Assembly (NCBI RefSeq): GCF_900099785.1
Contig: NZ_FNDS01000001.1
Span: 124,001 to 188,000 of the forward strand
Direction: 5' to 3'
Origin: Pseudomonas panipatensis
GTDB taxonomy: Bacteria; Pseudomonadota; Gammaproteobacteria; Pseudomonadales; Pseudomonadaceae
DNA length: 64,000 bases
A program made the position numbers and the translations under genes. The stretch's first letter is position 1; each line of letters opens with the position of its first letter. Positions 49,346 through 58,687 of the stretch are shown piece after piece. The notes beneath the pieces were generated by a model. It made no database searches, was not told where the DNA came from, and saw only the letters and a program-made list of their open reading frames with translations.

Positions 49346-50896
49346 ATGAGCGGGACATTTAGCGGCGAACTGGAAGCAAGGCTGGACAATCCGGCACAAC
49401 CCCACCAGGTGCAGCGCCTGCGCAAGAACGCGGTGGGCTTGATGGGCGTGCTGTTCATGACCGTTGCCACTGCGGCGCCCATCACCGCCATGCTTGGCAA
49501 CGTGCCGATCGCCATCGGCAGTGGCAATGGCCAGTACGCGCCGGCCGGTTACCTGGTGGCGACCATCATTCTCGCGCTGTTCGCCATCGGCTACGCGCAG
49601 ATGGCCAAGTACATCACCGCTACCGGCGCCTTCTACGGCTTCATTTCCCACGGCCTGGGCCGCGTGGTGGGCATGGCTTCGGGGATTGCCGTGACCCTCA
49701 CCTACATTGTCTTCGAGGCGGCGTTGGTGGGTATCTTCGCCTTCTTCTGCGAGGACTTGCTGGCCAGCGTCGCGGGCGTGCACATTCCCTGGATCGTGTT
49801 CGCCCTGGCCATGCTCGCGGCCAACGGCATTCTCAGCTACTTCGATATTTCCCTCACCGCCAAGGTGCTCGGGCTGTGCCTGGTGCTGGAAATTCTCATG
49901 CTGGCGCTGATGGCGTTCGCCGTGCTGCTGCATGGCGGCGGCCCGCAGGGCATGGTGGTGGAGTCGATCAACCCGCTGAACGCCTTCCGTCCCGCCGAGG
50001 GCGTGGTCGGCGCCAACGCGGGCATCGGTCTGTTCTTCGCTTTCTGGTCGTGGGTCGGTTTCGAGTCCTCGGCCATGTACGGCGAGGAGTCGCGCAATCC
50101 GAAGAAAATCATCCCGCTGGCGACGCTGCTTGCGGTGATCGGCATCGGGGTGTTCTACGTCTTCGTCTCCTGGATGGCCATCGCCGGTTCCGGCCCGGCC
50201 GAAGCGATCCGCCTGGCGCAGGACCCGGCCAAGGCTGCCGAGGTGTTCTACGGGCCGACCCGGCTGTACCTGGGCGAGTGGGCGGTGAGCCTGTTCAAGC
50301 TCCTGGTGGTGACCGGTTCCTTCGCGTGCGGCATGGCTTTCCACAACTGCGCCGCGCGCTACATCTATGCCCTGGGCCGGGAGAATCTGTTCGCCTTCCT
50401 CGGCCGCACCGTGGGGCGCACCCATGATCAGCATGGCTCGCCGCACGTGGCCTCCACCGCACAGAGCCTGATTGCCACCGCCATCGTCGTGGCCTTCCTG
50501 GTCGCCGGCAAGGACCCTTACGCCGATCTGTACGCGCTGCTGGCCATCCTCGGCACCATGGGCATCCTCATCGTCCAGGCCCTGTGCGCCTTCGCCGTGA
50601 TCTGCTACTTCCACGTCGGCACCCGGCACCGTGCCCAGGCTCACTGGTTCAAGACCTTCCTCGCGCCGTTGCTGGGAGGGATCGGCATGCTCTATGTGGT
50701 CTACCTGCTGTTCGCCAACCTGAGCTTCGCCGCCGGCACCGCCGCCGAGTCGCTGCTGTTCAAGCTGATCCCCTGGATAGTCGCGGCGAGCTTCCTGCTC
50801 GGTGGCTCGATCGCCCTGTACTTCCGTTATTTCGACCGCCGCAAGTACCACATCATCGGCAGCATCGTGATGGACGACGAGCGCCAAGGCGCCTGA
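49346..50896 (+). CDS. APC-superfamily amino acid/amine permease
   Basis: 516 residues, about 12 membrane helices. The early helix shows VGLMGVLFMTVATAAPI, and FAFWSWVGFESSAMYGEESRNPKKIIP is the APC signature in helix 6. It starts 41 bp after the dehydrogenase behind a GGAG ribosome site. The substrate is inferred from the operon: an amino alcohol, amine or amino acid. Confidence 0.88.
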   Translation: MSGTFSGELEARLDNPAQPHQVQRLRKNAVGLMGVLFMTVATAAPITAMLGNVPIAIGSGNGQYAPAGYLVATIILALFAIGYAQMAKYITATGAFYGFISHGLGRVVGMASGIAVTLTYIVFEAALVGIFAFFCEDLLASVAGVHIPWIVFALAMLAANGILSYFDISLTAKVLGLCLVLEILMLALMAFAVLLHGGGPQGMVVESINPLNAFRPAEGVVGANAGIGLFFAFWSWVGFESSAMYGEESRNPKKIIPLATLLAVIGIGVFYVFVSWMAIAGSGPAEAIRLAQDPAKAAEVFYGPTRLYLGEWAVSLFKLLVVTGSFACGMAFHNCAARYIYALGRENLFAFLGRTVGRTHDQHGSPHVASTAQSLIATAIVVAFLVAGKDPYADLYALLAILGTMGILIVQALCAFAVICYFHVGTRHRAQAHWFKTFLAPLLGGIGMLYVVYLLFANLSFAAGTAAESLLFKLIPWIVAASFLLGGSIALYFRYFDRRKYHIIGSIVMDDERQGA

Positions 50897-50907
50897 GGAA
50901 AAATGCC

Positions 50908-52218
50908 ATGTTGAAAGTCAATGCCTTCCAGGCTGAACAGGCCGATGCCCTCGGCGCCGCCGAACGCAGCATGATCGAGCGCCGTCAGCGCTTGCTCGGG
51001 CCGGCCTACCAGTTGTTCTACGATCATCCGCTGCACTTGGTGCGGGGGGCTGGCACCTGGCTGTACGACCGCGAAGGGGCTGCCTACCTGGACCTGTACA
51101 ACAATGTGGCGTCGATCGGCCACAGCCATCCGCGCGTGGTCGAAGCCCTGACCCGCCAGGCTGCGCAGTTGAACACCCACACCCGCTATCTGCACGAGGG
51201 CGTGCTCGATTATGCGGAGAAACTGCTGGCCACCATGCCGCCCGAACTGGGCAATGTCATGTTCACCTGCACGGGCAGCGAGGCTAACGACCTGGCCCTG
51301 CGCATCGCCCGCGACTACAGCGGCGGGACCGGCGTGATCGTCACCCGTTACGCCTACCACGGCATGACCGCGTCGATCGCCGAGCTGTCGCCGTCAGTGG
51401 GCGACTACGTCCCGCTGGGGCGCGACATCCGCGTGGTCGATGCGCCGCTGCACGACCCCGCCGACCCCGCGCGGGTCGGTCGGCTGTTCGCCGCGCAGGT
51501 GCGTGCGGCGCTGGCCGACATGCGGCGCCATGGCATCAAGCCGGCGGCCCTGCTGGTGGACACCTTGTTCACCAGCGATGGCGTGTTCGCCGACCCGCCG
51601 GGGTTCCTCCGTGAGGCGGTGGAGGCAGTGCGCGCCGCTGGCGGCCTGTTCATCGCCGACGAGGTGCAGCCGGGTTTCGCTCGTACCGGCACGCACATGT
51701 GGGGATTCCAGCGCCATGGCCTGGTGCCGGACCTGGTGACCCTGGGCAAGCCGATGGGCAATGGCCATCCGTTGGCCGGCCTGACGGTGCGTCCGGAAAT
51801 CCTCGCGCGTTTCGGACGCAATGCCAGCTACTTCAATACCTTTGGTGGCAATCCGGTTTCCGCCGCCGTCGGCCTCGCGGTGCTGCAAGTGATCGAAGAG
51901 GAGGGCTTGCAGGAAAACGCCCGGCACGTCGGGGCGCAGCTCAAGGAAGGTCTCGAGGGGCTGGCCCAGGGGCATGCCTGCCTGGGGCAGGTGCGGGGCG
52001 CGGGATTGTTTCTCGGGGTCGACGTGCTGGATGCGCAAGGGGCAGCCGACGGCGCCAGTGCGCGGCGTATCGTCAACCTGCTGCGGGACGAGCACATGTT
52101 GATCGGCGTGGCCGGGGCGCAGAACAACGTGCTGAAGATCCGTCCGCAACTGTGCTTTAGCGCCGAGAACGTCGAACAGTTCCTGGCCGCGCTGGAGCGG
52201 GTGTTGGGCCGGCGCTGA
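50908..52218 (+). CDS. Class III PLP enzyme, ethanolamine-phosphate/phosphohydroxylysine phospho-lyase subfamily
   Basis: 436 residues, 11 bp after the permease. PLP-dependent fold with the Schiff-base Lys281 in GKPMGNGHPLAG. Segments NNVASIGHSHP, RYLHEGVLDYAEKL and YFNTFGGNPVSAAVGLAVL resemble the human AGXT2L1/AGXT2L2 phospho-lyases much more than ordinary transaminases; this is from memory of those sequences. Such enzymes eliminate phosphate and ammonia from a phospho-amino alcohol to an aldehyde. The adjacent kinase gene would make that substrate. A generic aminotransferase role cannot be excluded. Confidence 0.82.
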   Translation: MLKVNAFQAEQADALGAAERSMIERRQRLLGPAYQLFYDHPLHLVRGAGTWLYDREGAAYLDLYNNVASIGHSHPRVVEALTRQAAQLNTHTRYLHEGVLDYAEKLLATMPPELGNVMFTCTGSEANDLALRIARDYSGGTGVIVTRYAYHGMTASIAELSPSVGDYVPLGRDIRVVDAPLHDPADPARVGRLFAAQVRAALADMRRHGIKPAALLVDTLFTSDGVFADPPGFLREAVEAVRAAGGLFIADEVQPGFARTGTHMWGFQRHGLVPDLVTLGKPMGNGHPLAGLTVRPEILARFGRNASYFNTFGGNPVSAAVGLAVLQVIEEEGLQENARHVGAQLKEGLEGLAQGHACLGQVRGAGLFLGVDVLDAQGAADGASARRIVNLLRDEHMLIGVAGAQNNVLKIRPQLCFSAENVEQFLAALERVLGRR

Positions 52219-52230
52219 GGAGCGCGCCGG

Positions 52231-52264
52231 GCCCCGCCAGGCGAGTGCCTGGCGGGGCTTTTTT
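52231..52264 (+). terminator. Terminator of the SDR-permease-lyase operon
   Basis: GCCCCGCCAGGC pairs with GCCTGGCGGGGC around GAGT, followed by six T, 12 bp after the stop. Confidence 0.93.
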
Positions 52265-52345
52265 CTGGCTGCAGTGCGCGGTGCGGTTTTGCTCTGTCCG
52301 GGTACAAGCCAGTCGCAAGGACTGGCTTGTCTTCAGCAAGCGCAC

Positions 52346-54271
52346 TCAGTGGCCGGTCGCCGCCTTTGCCGCATCCTGCTCGGCGTAGCAGCCGGCCAGG
52401 GCGAACAGCGTCCTCAGCTCGTCGAGCACCGTTGGGTCTTCGATGGTCGGCGGAGGCGTCACCTCCGGGCTGACCGCCAGGGAACGCAAGGTCTTGCGCA
52501 GGATCTTGCCGGAGCGGGTCTTGGGCAGGCGCTTGAGGACGAACACGCGGCGCAACGAGGCGACCGCGCCGACCGCCTGGCGGACCAGTGCGAGCAACTC
52601 GCGCTCAAGCTGCGCCGGGTCCGGTTGCTGGCCCTGCTTGAGTACCACGAAGCCCACTGGCACCTCACCCTTGAGCGATTCGGGCAAGGCCACCACCGCG
52701 CACTCGGCCACCGCAGGATGTTCTGCCAGGGCTTCTTCCAGACTGCCACTGGACAGGCGGTGGCCGGCGACATTGATGACATCGTCGACACGGCCCATGA
52801 CGAACAGGTAGCCATCGTCATCCAGATAGCCGCCATCGCCGCTGCAGTAGTAACCCTCGAACTGGCTCAGGTAGCTATCGACCAGGCGCTGCGGGTCGCC
52901 CCAGAGGGTGCTCAGGGTGCCGGGCGGTAGTGGCAGGCGCAGGGCGATATTGCCGGGCTGGCCGGCTGGCAGGGGCTGGCCGGCGTCGTCGAGGATTGCC
53001 AGCCGATAGCCCGGCAGCGGCAGGCTGGAGGAGCCCGACTTCATCGGGTAGTCACCCAGGCCTCGCGGGTTTCCGGCGATGGCCCAGCCGGTTTCGGTCT
53101 GCCACCAGTGGTCCACCACTGGGCAGGGCAGGAAGCCCTGCAGCCATTCGCCGGTGGGCGGGTCCAGGCGTTCGCCGGCGACGAACACGGCTTTCAGGCA
53201 GGACAGGTCACGCCCCTTGGCAAGCAGGACCTGCGGGTCCTCGCGCTTGATCGCGCGGAAGGCGGTGGGCGCGGTGAAGAAAACATTCACCCGGTGTTCG
53301 TCGATCACCCGCCAGAAGGTTCCCGCGTCGGGTGTGCGCACGGGCTTGCCTTCATAGAGCAGGGTGGTGCAACCGCGAATCAGAGGGGCGTAGACGATGT
53401 AGGAGTGGCCGACCACCCAGCCGATGTCCGAAGCGGCCCAGAACACCTCTCCGGGCTGGACGTCGTAGAGCGCCTGCATGCTGAAGTTCAGCGCCACCGC
53501 GTGTCCGCCATTGTCGCGCACCACGCCCTTGGGTTTGCCTGTGGTGCCGGAGGTGTAGAGGATGTACAGCGGGTCGCTGGCCAGCAGCGGCACCGGCGGC
53601 ACGGGCTCGGCGGCGGCGAGCAGGGCTTCCCAGTCGTGCTCGCGGCCTTCGCGAAGCTCGGCGCGGCACTGCGGGCGCTGCTGGATCACCACCTGTTGCG
53701 CTGGGTATTTCGCCAGTTCCAGCGCCTTCTCCAGCAGGGGCATGTACGGCACCACACGCTCATATTCGATGCCGCAGCTGGCACTGAGCAGCGCCTTGGG
53801 CCGCGCATCATCGATGCGCACTGCCAACTCGGCAGCGGAGAAGCCGCCGAACACGACCGAGTGCACGGCGCCCAGGCGGGCGCACGCCAGCATTGCGACC
53901 ACGGCCTGGGGGATCATCGGCATATAGATGATCACCCGGTCGCCCTTTTCCACGCCGAGGGCGTGCAGCATTCCCGCGCAGAGGGCGACGCGCTGCTGCA
54001 ATTGGCGGTAGCTGATGCGTTCCTGGGTCGCGCTGACGGGGGAGTCGTAGAGGATCGCGCAACGTTCGCCGTGCCCGTTCTCCACGTGCCTGTCCACCGC
54101 CAGGTGGCAAGTGTTCAGCAGGCCGTCAGGGAACCAGCGGCAATGCCCGGAGGGTTCGCGGGCGGTTATCTGCTGCGGAAATCGGTACCAGTCCAAGTGG
54201 GCGGCCTGTTCGCGCCAGAAGGCCTCGGGGTCGTCCAAGGCGCGAGCGTAGGCGTGCTGATAGGCATTCAT
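52346..54271 (-). CDS. Acyl-CoA synthetase, propionyl-CoA synthetase (PrpE/ACSS3) like
   Basis: 641 residues from the ATG at 54271, behind GGAGAG. Adenylate-forming enzyme: YTSGTTGKPKGVVRD (P-loop), ASDIGWVVGHSYIVYAPL, the hinge region near GRVDDVINVAGHRL and the acetylatable Lys589 in KTRSGK. The C terminus (TIEDPTVLDELR) is PrpE-like. It activates a short acid, probably propionate. No prp (methylcitrate) genes are nearby. A double CTTGACC repeat 96 bp upstream ties it to the kinase and lyase genes. Confidence 0.85.
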   Translation of the reverse strand: MNAYQHAYARALDDPEAFWREQAAHLDWYRFPQQITAREPSGHCRWFPDGLLNTCHLAVDRHVENGHGERCAILYDSPVSATQERISYRQLQQRVALCAGMLHALGVEKGDRVIIYMPMIPQAVVAMLACARLGAVHSVVFGGFSAAELAVRIDDARPKALLSASCGIEYERVVPYMPLLEKALELAKYPAQQVVIQQRPQCRAELREGREHDWEALLAAAEPVPPVPLLASDPLYILYTSGTTGKPKGVVRDNGGHAVALNFSMQALYDVQPGEVFWAASDIGWVVGHSYIVYAPLIRGCTTLLYEGKPVRTPDAGTFWRVIDEHRVNVFFTAPTAFRAIKREDPQVLLAKGRDLSCLKAVFVAGERLDPPTGEWLQGFLPCPVVDHWWQTETGWAIAGNPRGLGDYPMKSGSSSLPLPGYRLAILDDAGQPLPAGQPGNIALRLPLPPGTLSTLWGDPQRLVDSYLSQFEGYYCSGDGGYLDDDGYLFVMGRVDDVINVAGHRLSSGSLEEALAEHPAVAECAVVALPESLKGEVPVGFVVLKQGQQPDPAQLERELLALVRQAVGAVASLRRVFVLKRLPKTRSGKILRKTLRSLAVSPEVTPPPTIEDPTVLDELRTLFALAGCYAEQDAAKAATGH

Positions 54272-54366
54272 GGGGCGGCTCTCCTGATTCTTGGAATTGT
54301 CTTGGAGGCCCTCGCGCTCTGGGCGCAGAGGCCTGGGACCATACTCCCAGCCAGCGCTGGCAGGCG

Positions 54367-54405
54367 CTTGACCCAGGGGCACAATTACTTGACCGCCGGC
54401 AGCGG
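54367..54405 (-). promoter_or_regulatory. Double CTTGACC operator upstream of the CoA-ligase gene
   Basis: CTTGACC at 54367 and 54388, exactly 21 bp apart, each followed by N4-G-N2-R-C-R-R. It has the same spacing and orientation as the repeat before the kinase at 48373, and no coding overlap. Confidence 0.7.
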
Positions 54406-54521
54406 TCCAGCTGTCAGCGCTGCTGCCCTTCGTCGGCCCCGGGGGCTGGGCTTTGCCCCGAGCGGGCTGCCCCGGTAAGATTCGCCTTTCTTTTTCCAGC
54501 CGTATCAACAGGACGCCCGCC

Positions 54522-55088
54522 ATGACCATCAAATCGGACAAGTGGATTCGCCGCATGGCTCTGGAGCACGGCATGATCGAGCCCTTCGTCGAGCGCCAGG
54601 TGCGCGGCGCCGATGACAACCGGGTGATCTCCTACGGTGTGTCCAGCTATGGCTACGACGTGCGCTGCGCCGCCGAATTCAAGGTCTTCACCAATATCCA
54701 CTCGGCCGTTGTCGACCCGAAGAACTTCGATGAGAAGAGCTTCGTCGACATCAACAGCGACGTCTGCATCATTCCGCCGAACTCCTTCGCCCTGGCGCGC
54801 ACCGTCGAGTACTTCCGTATTCCGCGCGACGTGCTGACCATCTGCCTGGGCAAGAGCACCTACGCGCGCTGCGGCATCATCGTCAACGTCACCCCGCTGG
54901 AGCCGGAGTGGGAAGGTCACGTGACCCTGGAGTTTTCCAACACCACCAACCTGCCGGCGAAGATCTATGCCCACGAAGGCGTGGCGCAGATGCTCTTCCT
55001 GCAGTCGGACGAAGCCTGCGAGGTTTCCTACCGCGACCGTGGCGGCAAGTACCAGGGCCAGACCGGCGTGACGCTGCCGAAGGCCTGA
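54522..55088 (+). CDS. dcd: dCTP deaminase
   Basis: 188 residues from the ATG at 54522. It converts dCTP to dUTP for thymidylate synthesis. The dUTPase-like trimer motifs are [22 protein letters not shown] and the active-site Glu region in [23 protein letters not shown] is also typical. Upstream lies the accessory block; in PAO1, as I recall, dcd follows apbC directly. A strong terminator follows. Confidence 0.97.
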   Translation: MTIKSDKWIRRMALEHGMIEPFVERQVRGADDNRVISYGVSSYGYDVRCAAEFKVFTNIHSAVVDPKNFDEKSFVDINSDVCIIPPNSFALARTVEYFRIPRDVLTICLGKSTYARCGIIVNVTPLEPEWEGHVTLEFSNTTNLPAKIYAHEGVAQMLFLQSDEACEVSYRDRGGKYQGQTGVTLPKA

Positions 55089-55106
55089 GGCCGAGAGTGC
55101 AGCGAC

Positions 55107-55132
55107 AAAACCGGGCCTAGGCCCGGTTTTTT
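55107..55132 (+). terminator. Terminator of dcd
   Basis: AAAACCGGGC pairs with GCCCGGTTTT around CTAG, followed by TT, 18 bp after the stop. Confidence 0.92.
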
Positions 55133-55264
55133 ATTGCCGGCGAAACGCCCGACCGCGCTGGGGGAGCCCCTTCTCTCCTGTGCCTGGCAGAGGCACAGTC
55201 GCGCGGACGGGTATCGCTGCGCTCCACGCGGGCCTGCGGGGGCATTCGTGGGGCGCGCTGCCGG

Positions 55265-56029
<765 letters not shown>

Positions 56030-56036
56030 GCAAACC

Positions 56037-57155
56037 TCAGGGTTGCAGCAGGTAGCCGCTGCGATAGGCATCGCGGCCGGCAATGTGGGCCACCAGCATG
56101 CCGGCGCTGGCCATGCGTCGCAGCGAGCGCGCATAGAGCACGCCGGCGTGCTGGTTATGGATGGGGGCGACCTGGTCGCTGAGCGGGTCGATGATTTCGG
56201 CGATCAAGGTGCCGGCCTCGACCCAGCGACCGGGCTCGACAAGCAGCACCAGCACGCCGCCACAGGGCGCGTGCAGCGGTTCGACGCCGGCCAGCGGGGT
56301 TGCCGGGAAGGGCAGCGGCGGCGCTTCCGGCGCCTGGCCGTCGATCAGACCGCGCCAGATCAGGTAATCGAGCAGGGCCTGGGCATCGCGCGTGGCCAGG
56401 TCGTGGCTGACGTCGGCCTGGCCGCGCAGCTCGACGGTCACCGCCTGGCAACCGTCGGCGATCGGGAAGCGTCCGGCGAAACGTTCGCGCAGGCGCGTCC
56501 AGACCAGGCTGAAGCATTCGTCGAAGGACTGCCCGCCGGAGTCCTCGGCGAGCAGGCTGGCCTTGCAGCCCAGGTAGCGCGCCAGCGGCTCCAGGTCCGG
56601 CCAGGCCTGCGGCGTGGTGTAGAGGTGTTCGACCGACTGGAAGTCGCAATGCAGGTCGATCACCAGTTCGGCGTCGCAGGCCAGCCGCTGCAGGGTCAGG
56701 CGCATGGATTGCAGTTGCGACAGCGGCGCCTGTGCCGCCAGCGCGGCGCGGAATGCGCTGCGGATCAGGCGCAGGTTGGCTTCGGCATCGGCGCCCAGTC
56801 CGGCCTCGATGCGCGCGGCGATGTCGTCGCTCAGATCGACGAAGGCGCGGTTGAAGTTCTGCCCGCTTTCCAGCTCGTAGCGGCCCAGTGGCGTGTCCAT
56901 CACCTGCTGGTCGAGGCCGATGGGGTTGGCCACCGGCACCAGGACGATCTCGCCGCGCAGCCGGCCTTCGGCCTCCAGCGTGCGCAGGCGCTGCTTGAGG
57001 TGCCAGGCGACCAGCATGCCGGGCAGTTCGTCGGCGTGCAGCGAGGCCTGGATATAGACCTTGCGCCCGCCGTCGGCCGGGCCGAAGTGGACACTCTGGA
57101 TGCTGCGCGCGGTGCCCGGCAGCGGTGCGATCAGGGGGTGCTTGTGCTGCTCCAT
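56037..57155 (-). CDS. AstE/AspA-family deacylase in the ABC operon (AotO-like)
   Basis: 372 residues of the succinylglutamate desuccinylase/aspartoacylase family. Zinc-site motifs: ASLHADELPG (His/Glu), LVPVANPIG and VIDLHCDFQS (His). The conserved Arg/Asn substrate loop FNRAFVDL is also present. A hydrolase of this type also lies within the aot operon. It may remove an acyl group from an imported amino acid; the substrate is not known. It starts 6 bp after the end of the second permease gene. Confidence 0.85.
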   Translation of the reverse strand: MEQHKHPLIAPLPGTARSIQSVHFGPADGGRKVYIQASLHADELPGMLVAWHLKQRLRTLEAEGRLRGEIVLVPVANPIGLDQQVMDTPLGRYELESGQNFNRAFVDLSDDIAARIEAGLGADAEANLRLIRSAFRAALAAQAPLSQLQSMRLTLQRLACDAELVIDLHCDFQSVEHLYTTPQAWPDLEPLARYLGCKASLLAEDSGGQSFDECFSLVWTRLRERFAGRFPIADGCQAVTVELRGQADVSHDLATRDAQALLDYLIWRGLIDGQAPEAPPLPFPATPLAGVEPLHAPCGGVLVLLVEPGRWVEAGTLIAEIIDPLSDQVAPIHNQHAGVLYARSLRRMASAGMLVAHIAGRDAYRSGYLLQP

Positions 57156-57161
57156 CGGTCG

Positions 57162-57875
57162 TCAGCTCCGTGTCGGCCCGAGGAAGGCCAGCCAGCGCCG
57201 TTCGGCCAGGCGGAACAGACCGACGAGGGCGAAGGAGGTGACCAGGTAGAGCATCGCGGCGATGCCGAAGGACTGGAACGAGAGGAAGGTCGCGGCGTTG
57301 GCGTCGCGGGCGATCTTCATGATGTCCGGCACGGTGGCGGTGAAGGCCACGGTAGTGGAGTGCAGCATGAGGATCACTTCGTTGCTGTAGTAGGGCAGCG
57401 AGCGGCGCAGGGCGGCGGGCATGATCACGTAGCGGTACAGGCGCCAGCCGCTGAGACCGTAGGCGTGCGCGGCCTCGACCTCGCCATGGGCGATGTTGCG
57501 GATGGCCCCGGCGAATATCTCCGTGGTGTAGGCACAGGTGTTCAGGGCGAAGGCCAGCAGGGTGCAGTTCAGGCCGTTGCGGAAGAAAGCGTCGAGGATC
57601 GGCTCGGCGCGCACCGCGGCCAGGCTGTAGATGCCGGTGTAGCAAACCAGCAGTTGGATATACAGCGGCGTGCCGCGGAACACGTAGGTGTAGAACTGCA
57701 CCGGCCAGCGAATCAGCAGGTTGCGCGAAACGCGGGCGATGGACAGGGGGATGGCGAAGGTGAAGCCGAAGGCGATGGATACCACCAGCAGCCAGAGGGT
57801 CATGGCCAGCCCGGTGATGTGGTAGCCGTCGGTCCAGAGGAAGGCTTTGCCGTATTGCTGGAGCAGCTCGATCAT
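57162..57875 (-). CDS. Amino-acid ABC transporter permease (HisM/AotM-like)
   Basis: 237 residues, five or six membrane helices, with the permease EAA loop EVEAAHAYGLSGWRLYRYVIMPAALR, which contacts the ATPase. The start overlaps the first permease by 4 bp. Confidence 0.92.
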   Translation of the reverse strand: MIELLQQYGKAFLWTDGYHITGLAMTLWLLVVSIAFGFTFAIPLSIARVSRNLLIRWPVQFYTYVFRGTPLYIQLLVCYTGIYSLAAVRAEPILDAFFRNGLNCTLLAFALNTCAYTTEIFAGAIRNIAHGEVEAAHAYGLSGWRLYRYVIMPAALRRSLPYYSNEVILMLHSTTVAFTATVPDIMKIARDANAATFLSFQSFGIAAMLYLVTSFALVGLFRLAERRWLAFLGPTRS

Positions 57876-58597
57876 CGCACGGCCTCGCGGACGCCGGTGG
57901 CGAAACGGCGCTCAAGGGCGCTGAGCACGATATTCGACAGGGTGGTGAAAAGCAGGTAGATCGCCGCGGCCACCAATAGGAAGAAGAACAGCCGGTAGCT
58001 GCTCTTGCCGGCATCCTGGGCGGCGCGCACCACGTCGGAGAGACCGATGATCGAGACCAGTGCGGTGGACTTGATCAGCACCATCCAGTTGTTGCCGACC
58101 CCCGGCAAGGCGAAGCGCATCATCTGCGGGAAAAGCACGAAGCGGAAGCGCTGCGCGCGGCTCAGGCCGTAGGCCGTGGCGGCTTCCATCTGTCCGCGCG
58201 GCACGGCGAGGATGGCGCCACGGAAGGTCTCGGTGAAGTAGGCACCGTAGATGAAGCCGAGGGTGACGATCCCGGCGCTGAAGGGATCGATCTGGATGTA
58301 ATCCCATTCCATGTAGTCGGTGAGGTCGGCCAGCCAGGTCTGCAGGCTGTAGAAGATCAGCAGCATCAGCACCAGGTCGGGGATGCCGCGGATCAGCGTG
58401 GTGTAGACGGTGGCCGGAAAGTTCAGGAATTTCGAGCTGGACAGCTTGGCGCTGGCGCCGAGCAGGCCGAGCAGTACCGACAGCAGCAGGGAGCAGATCG
58501 ACAGCTTGACGGTCATCCAGGTGCCGTCCAGCAAGATGCTGCCGTAGCCTTTGAGGCTCAGGCTTTCGCCTAGGGTGTGAAAGAAGTCCTGGAGCAT
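57872..58597 (-). CDS. Amino-acid ABC transporter permease (HisQ/AotQ-like)
   Basis: 241 residues from the ATG at 58597; a GTG at 58603 adds two residues and follows GAGGAG closely, so either may be used. The EAA loop is QMEAATAYGLSRAQRFRFVLFPQ. It pairs with the next gene as the heterodimeric membrane channel. Confidence 0.92.
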   Translation of the reverse strand: MLQDFFHTLGESLSLKGYGSILLDGTWMTVKLSICSLLLSVLLGLLGASAKLSSSKFLNFPATVYTTLIRGIPDLVLMLLIFYSLQTWLADLTDYMEWDYIQIDPFSAGIVTLGFIYGAYFTETFRGAILAVPRGQMEAATAYGLSRAQRFRFVLFPQMMRFALPGVGNNWMVLIKSTALVSIIGLSDVVRAAQDAGKSSYRLFFFLLVAAAIYLLFTTLSNIVLSALERRFATGVREAVR

Positions 58598-58687
58598 GCG
58601 CACAGCGCTCCTCGTGGTCAGGCATGAATGCAGAATAGCTTCGCCGCGGCCGGCGGGTGGCCGGTCGCGGCGAAACCTGGAGCGGGA

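Noticed and set aside
55089..55264. Possible tRNA after dcd
   Set aside because: No cloverleaf or T-arm GGTTC-type sequence could be fitted.
56155..58014. 619-codon minus-strand open frame within the ABC operon
   Set aside because: It overlaps the deacylase and permease genes on the same strand in another frame; it is Arg/Pro-rich without motifs.
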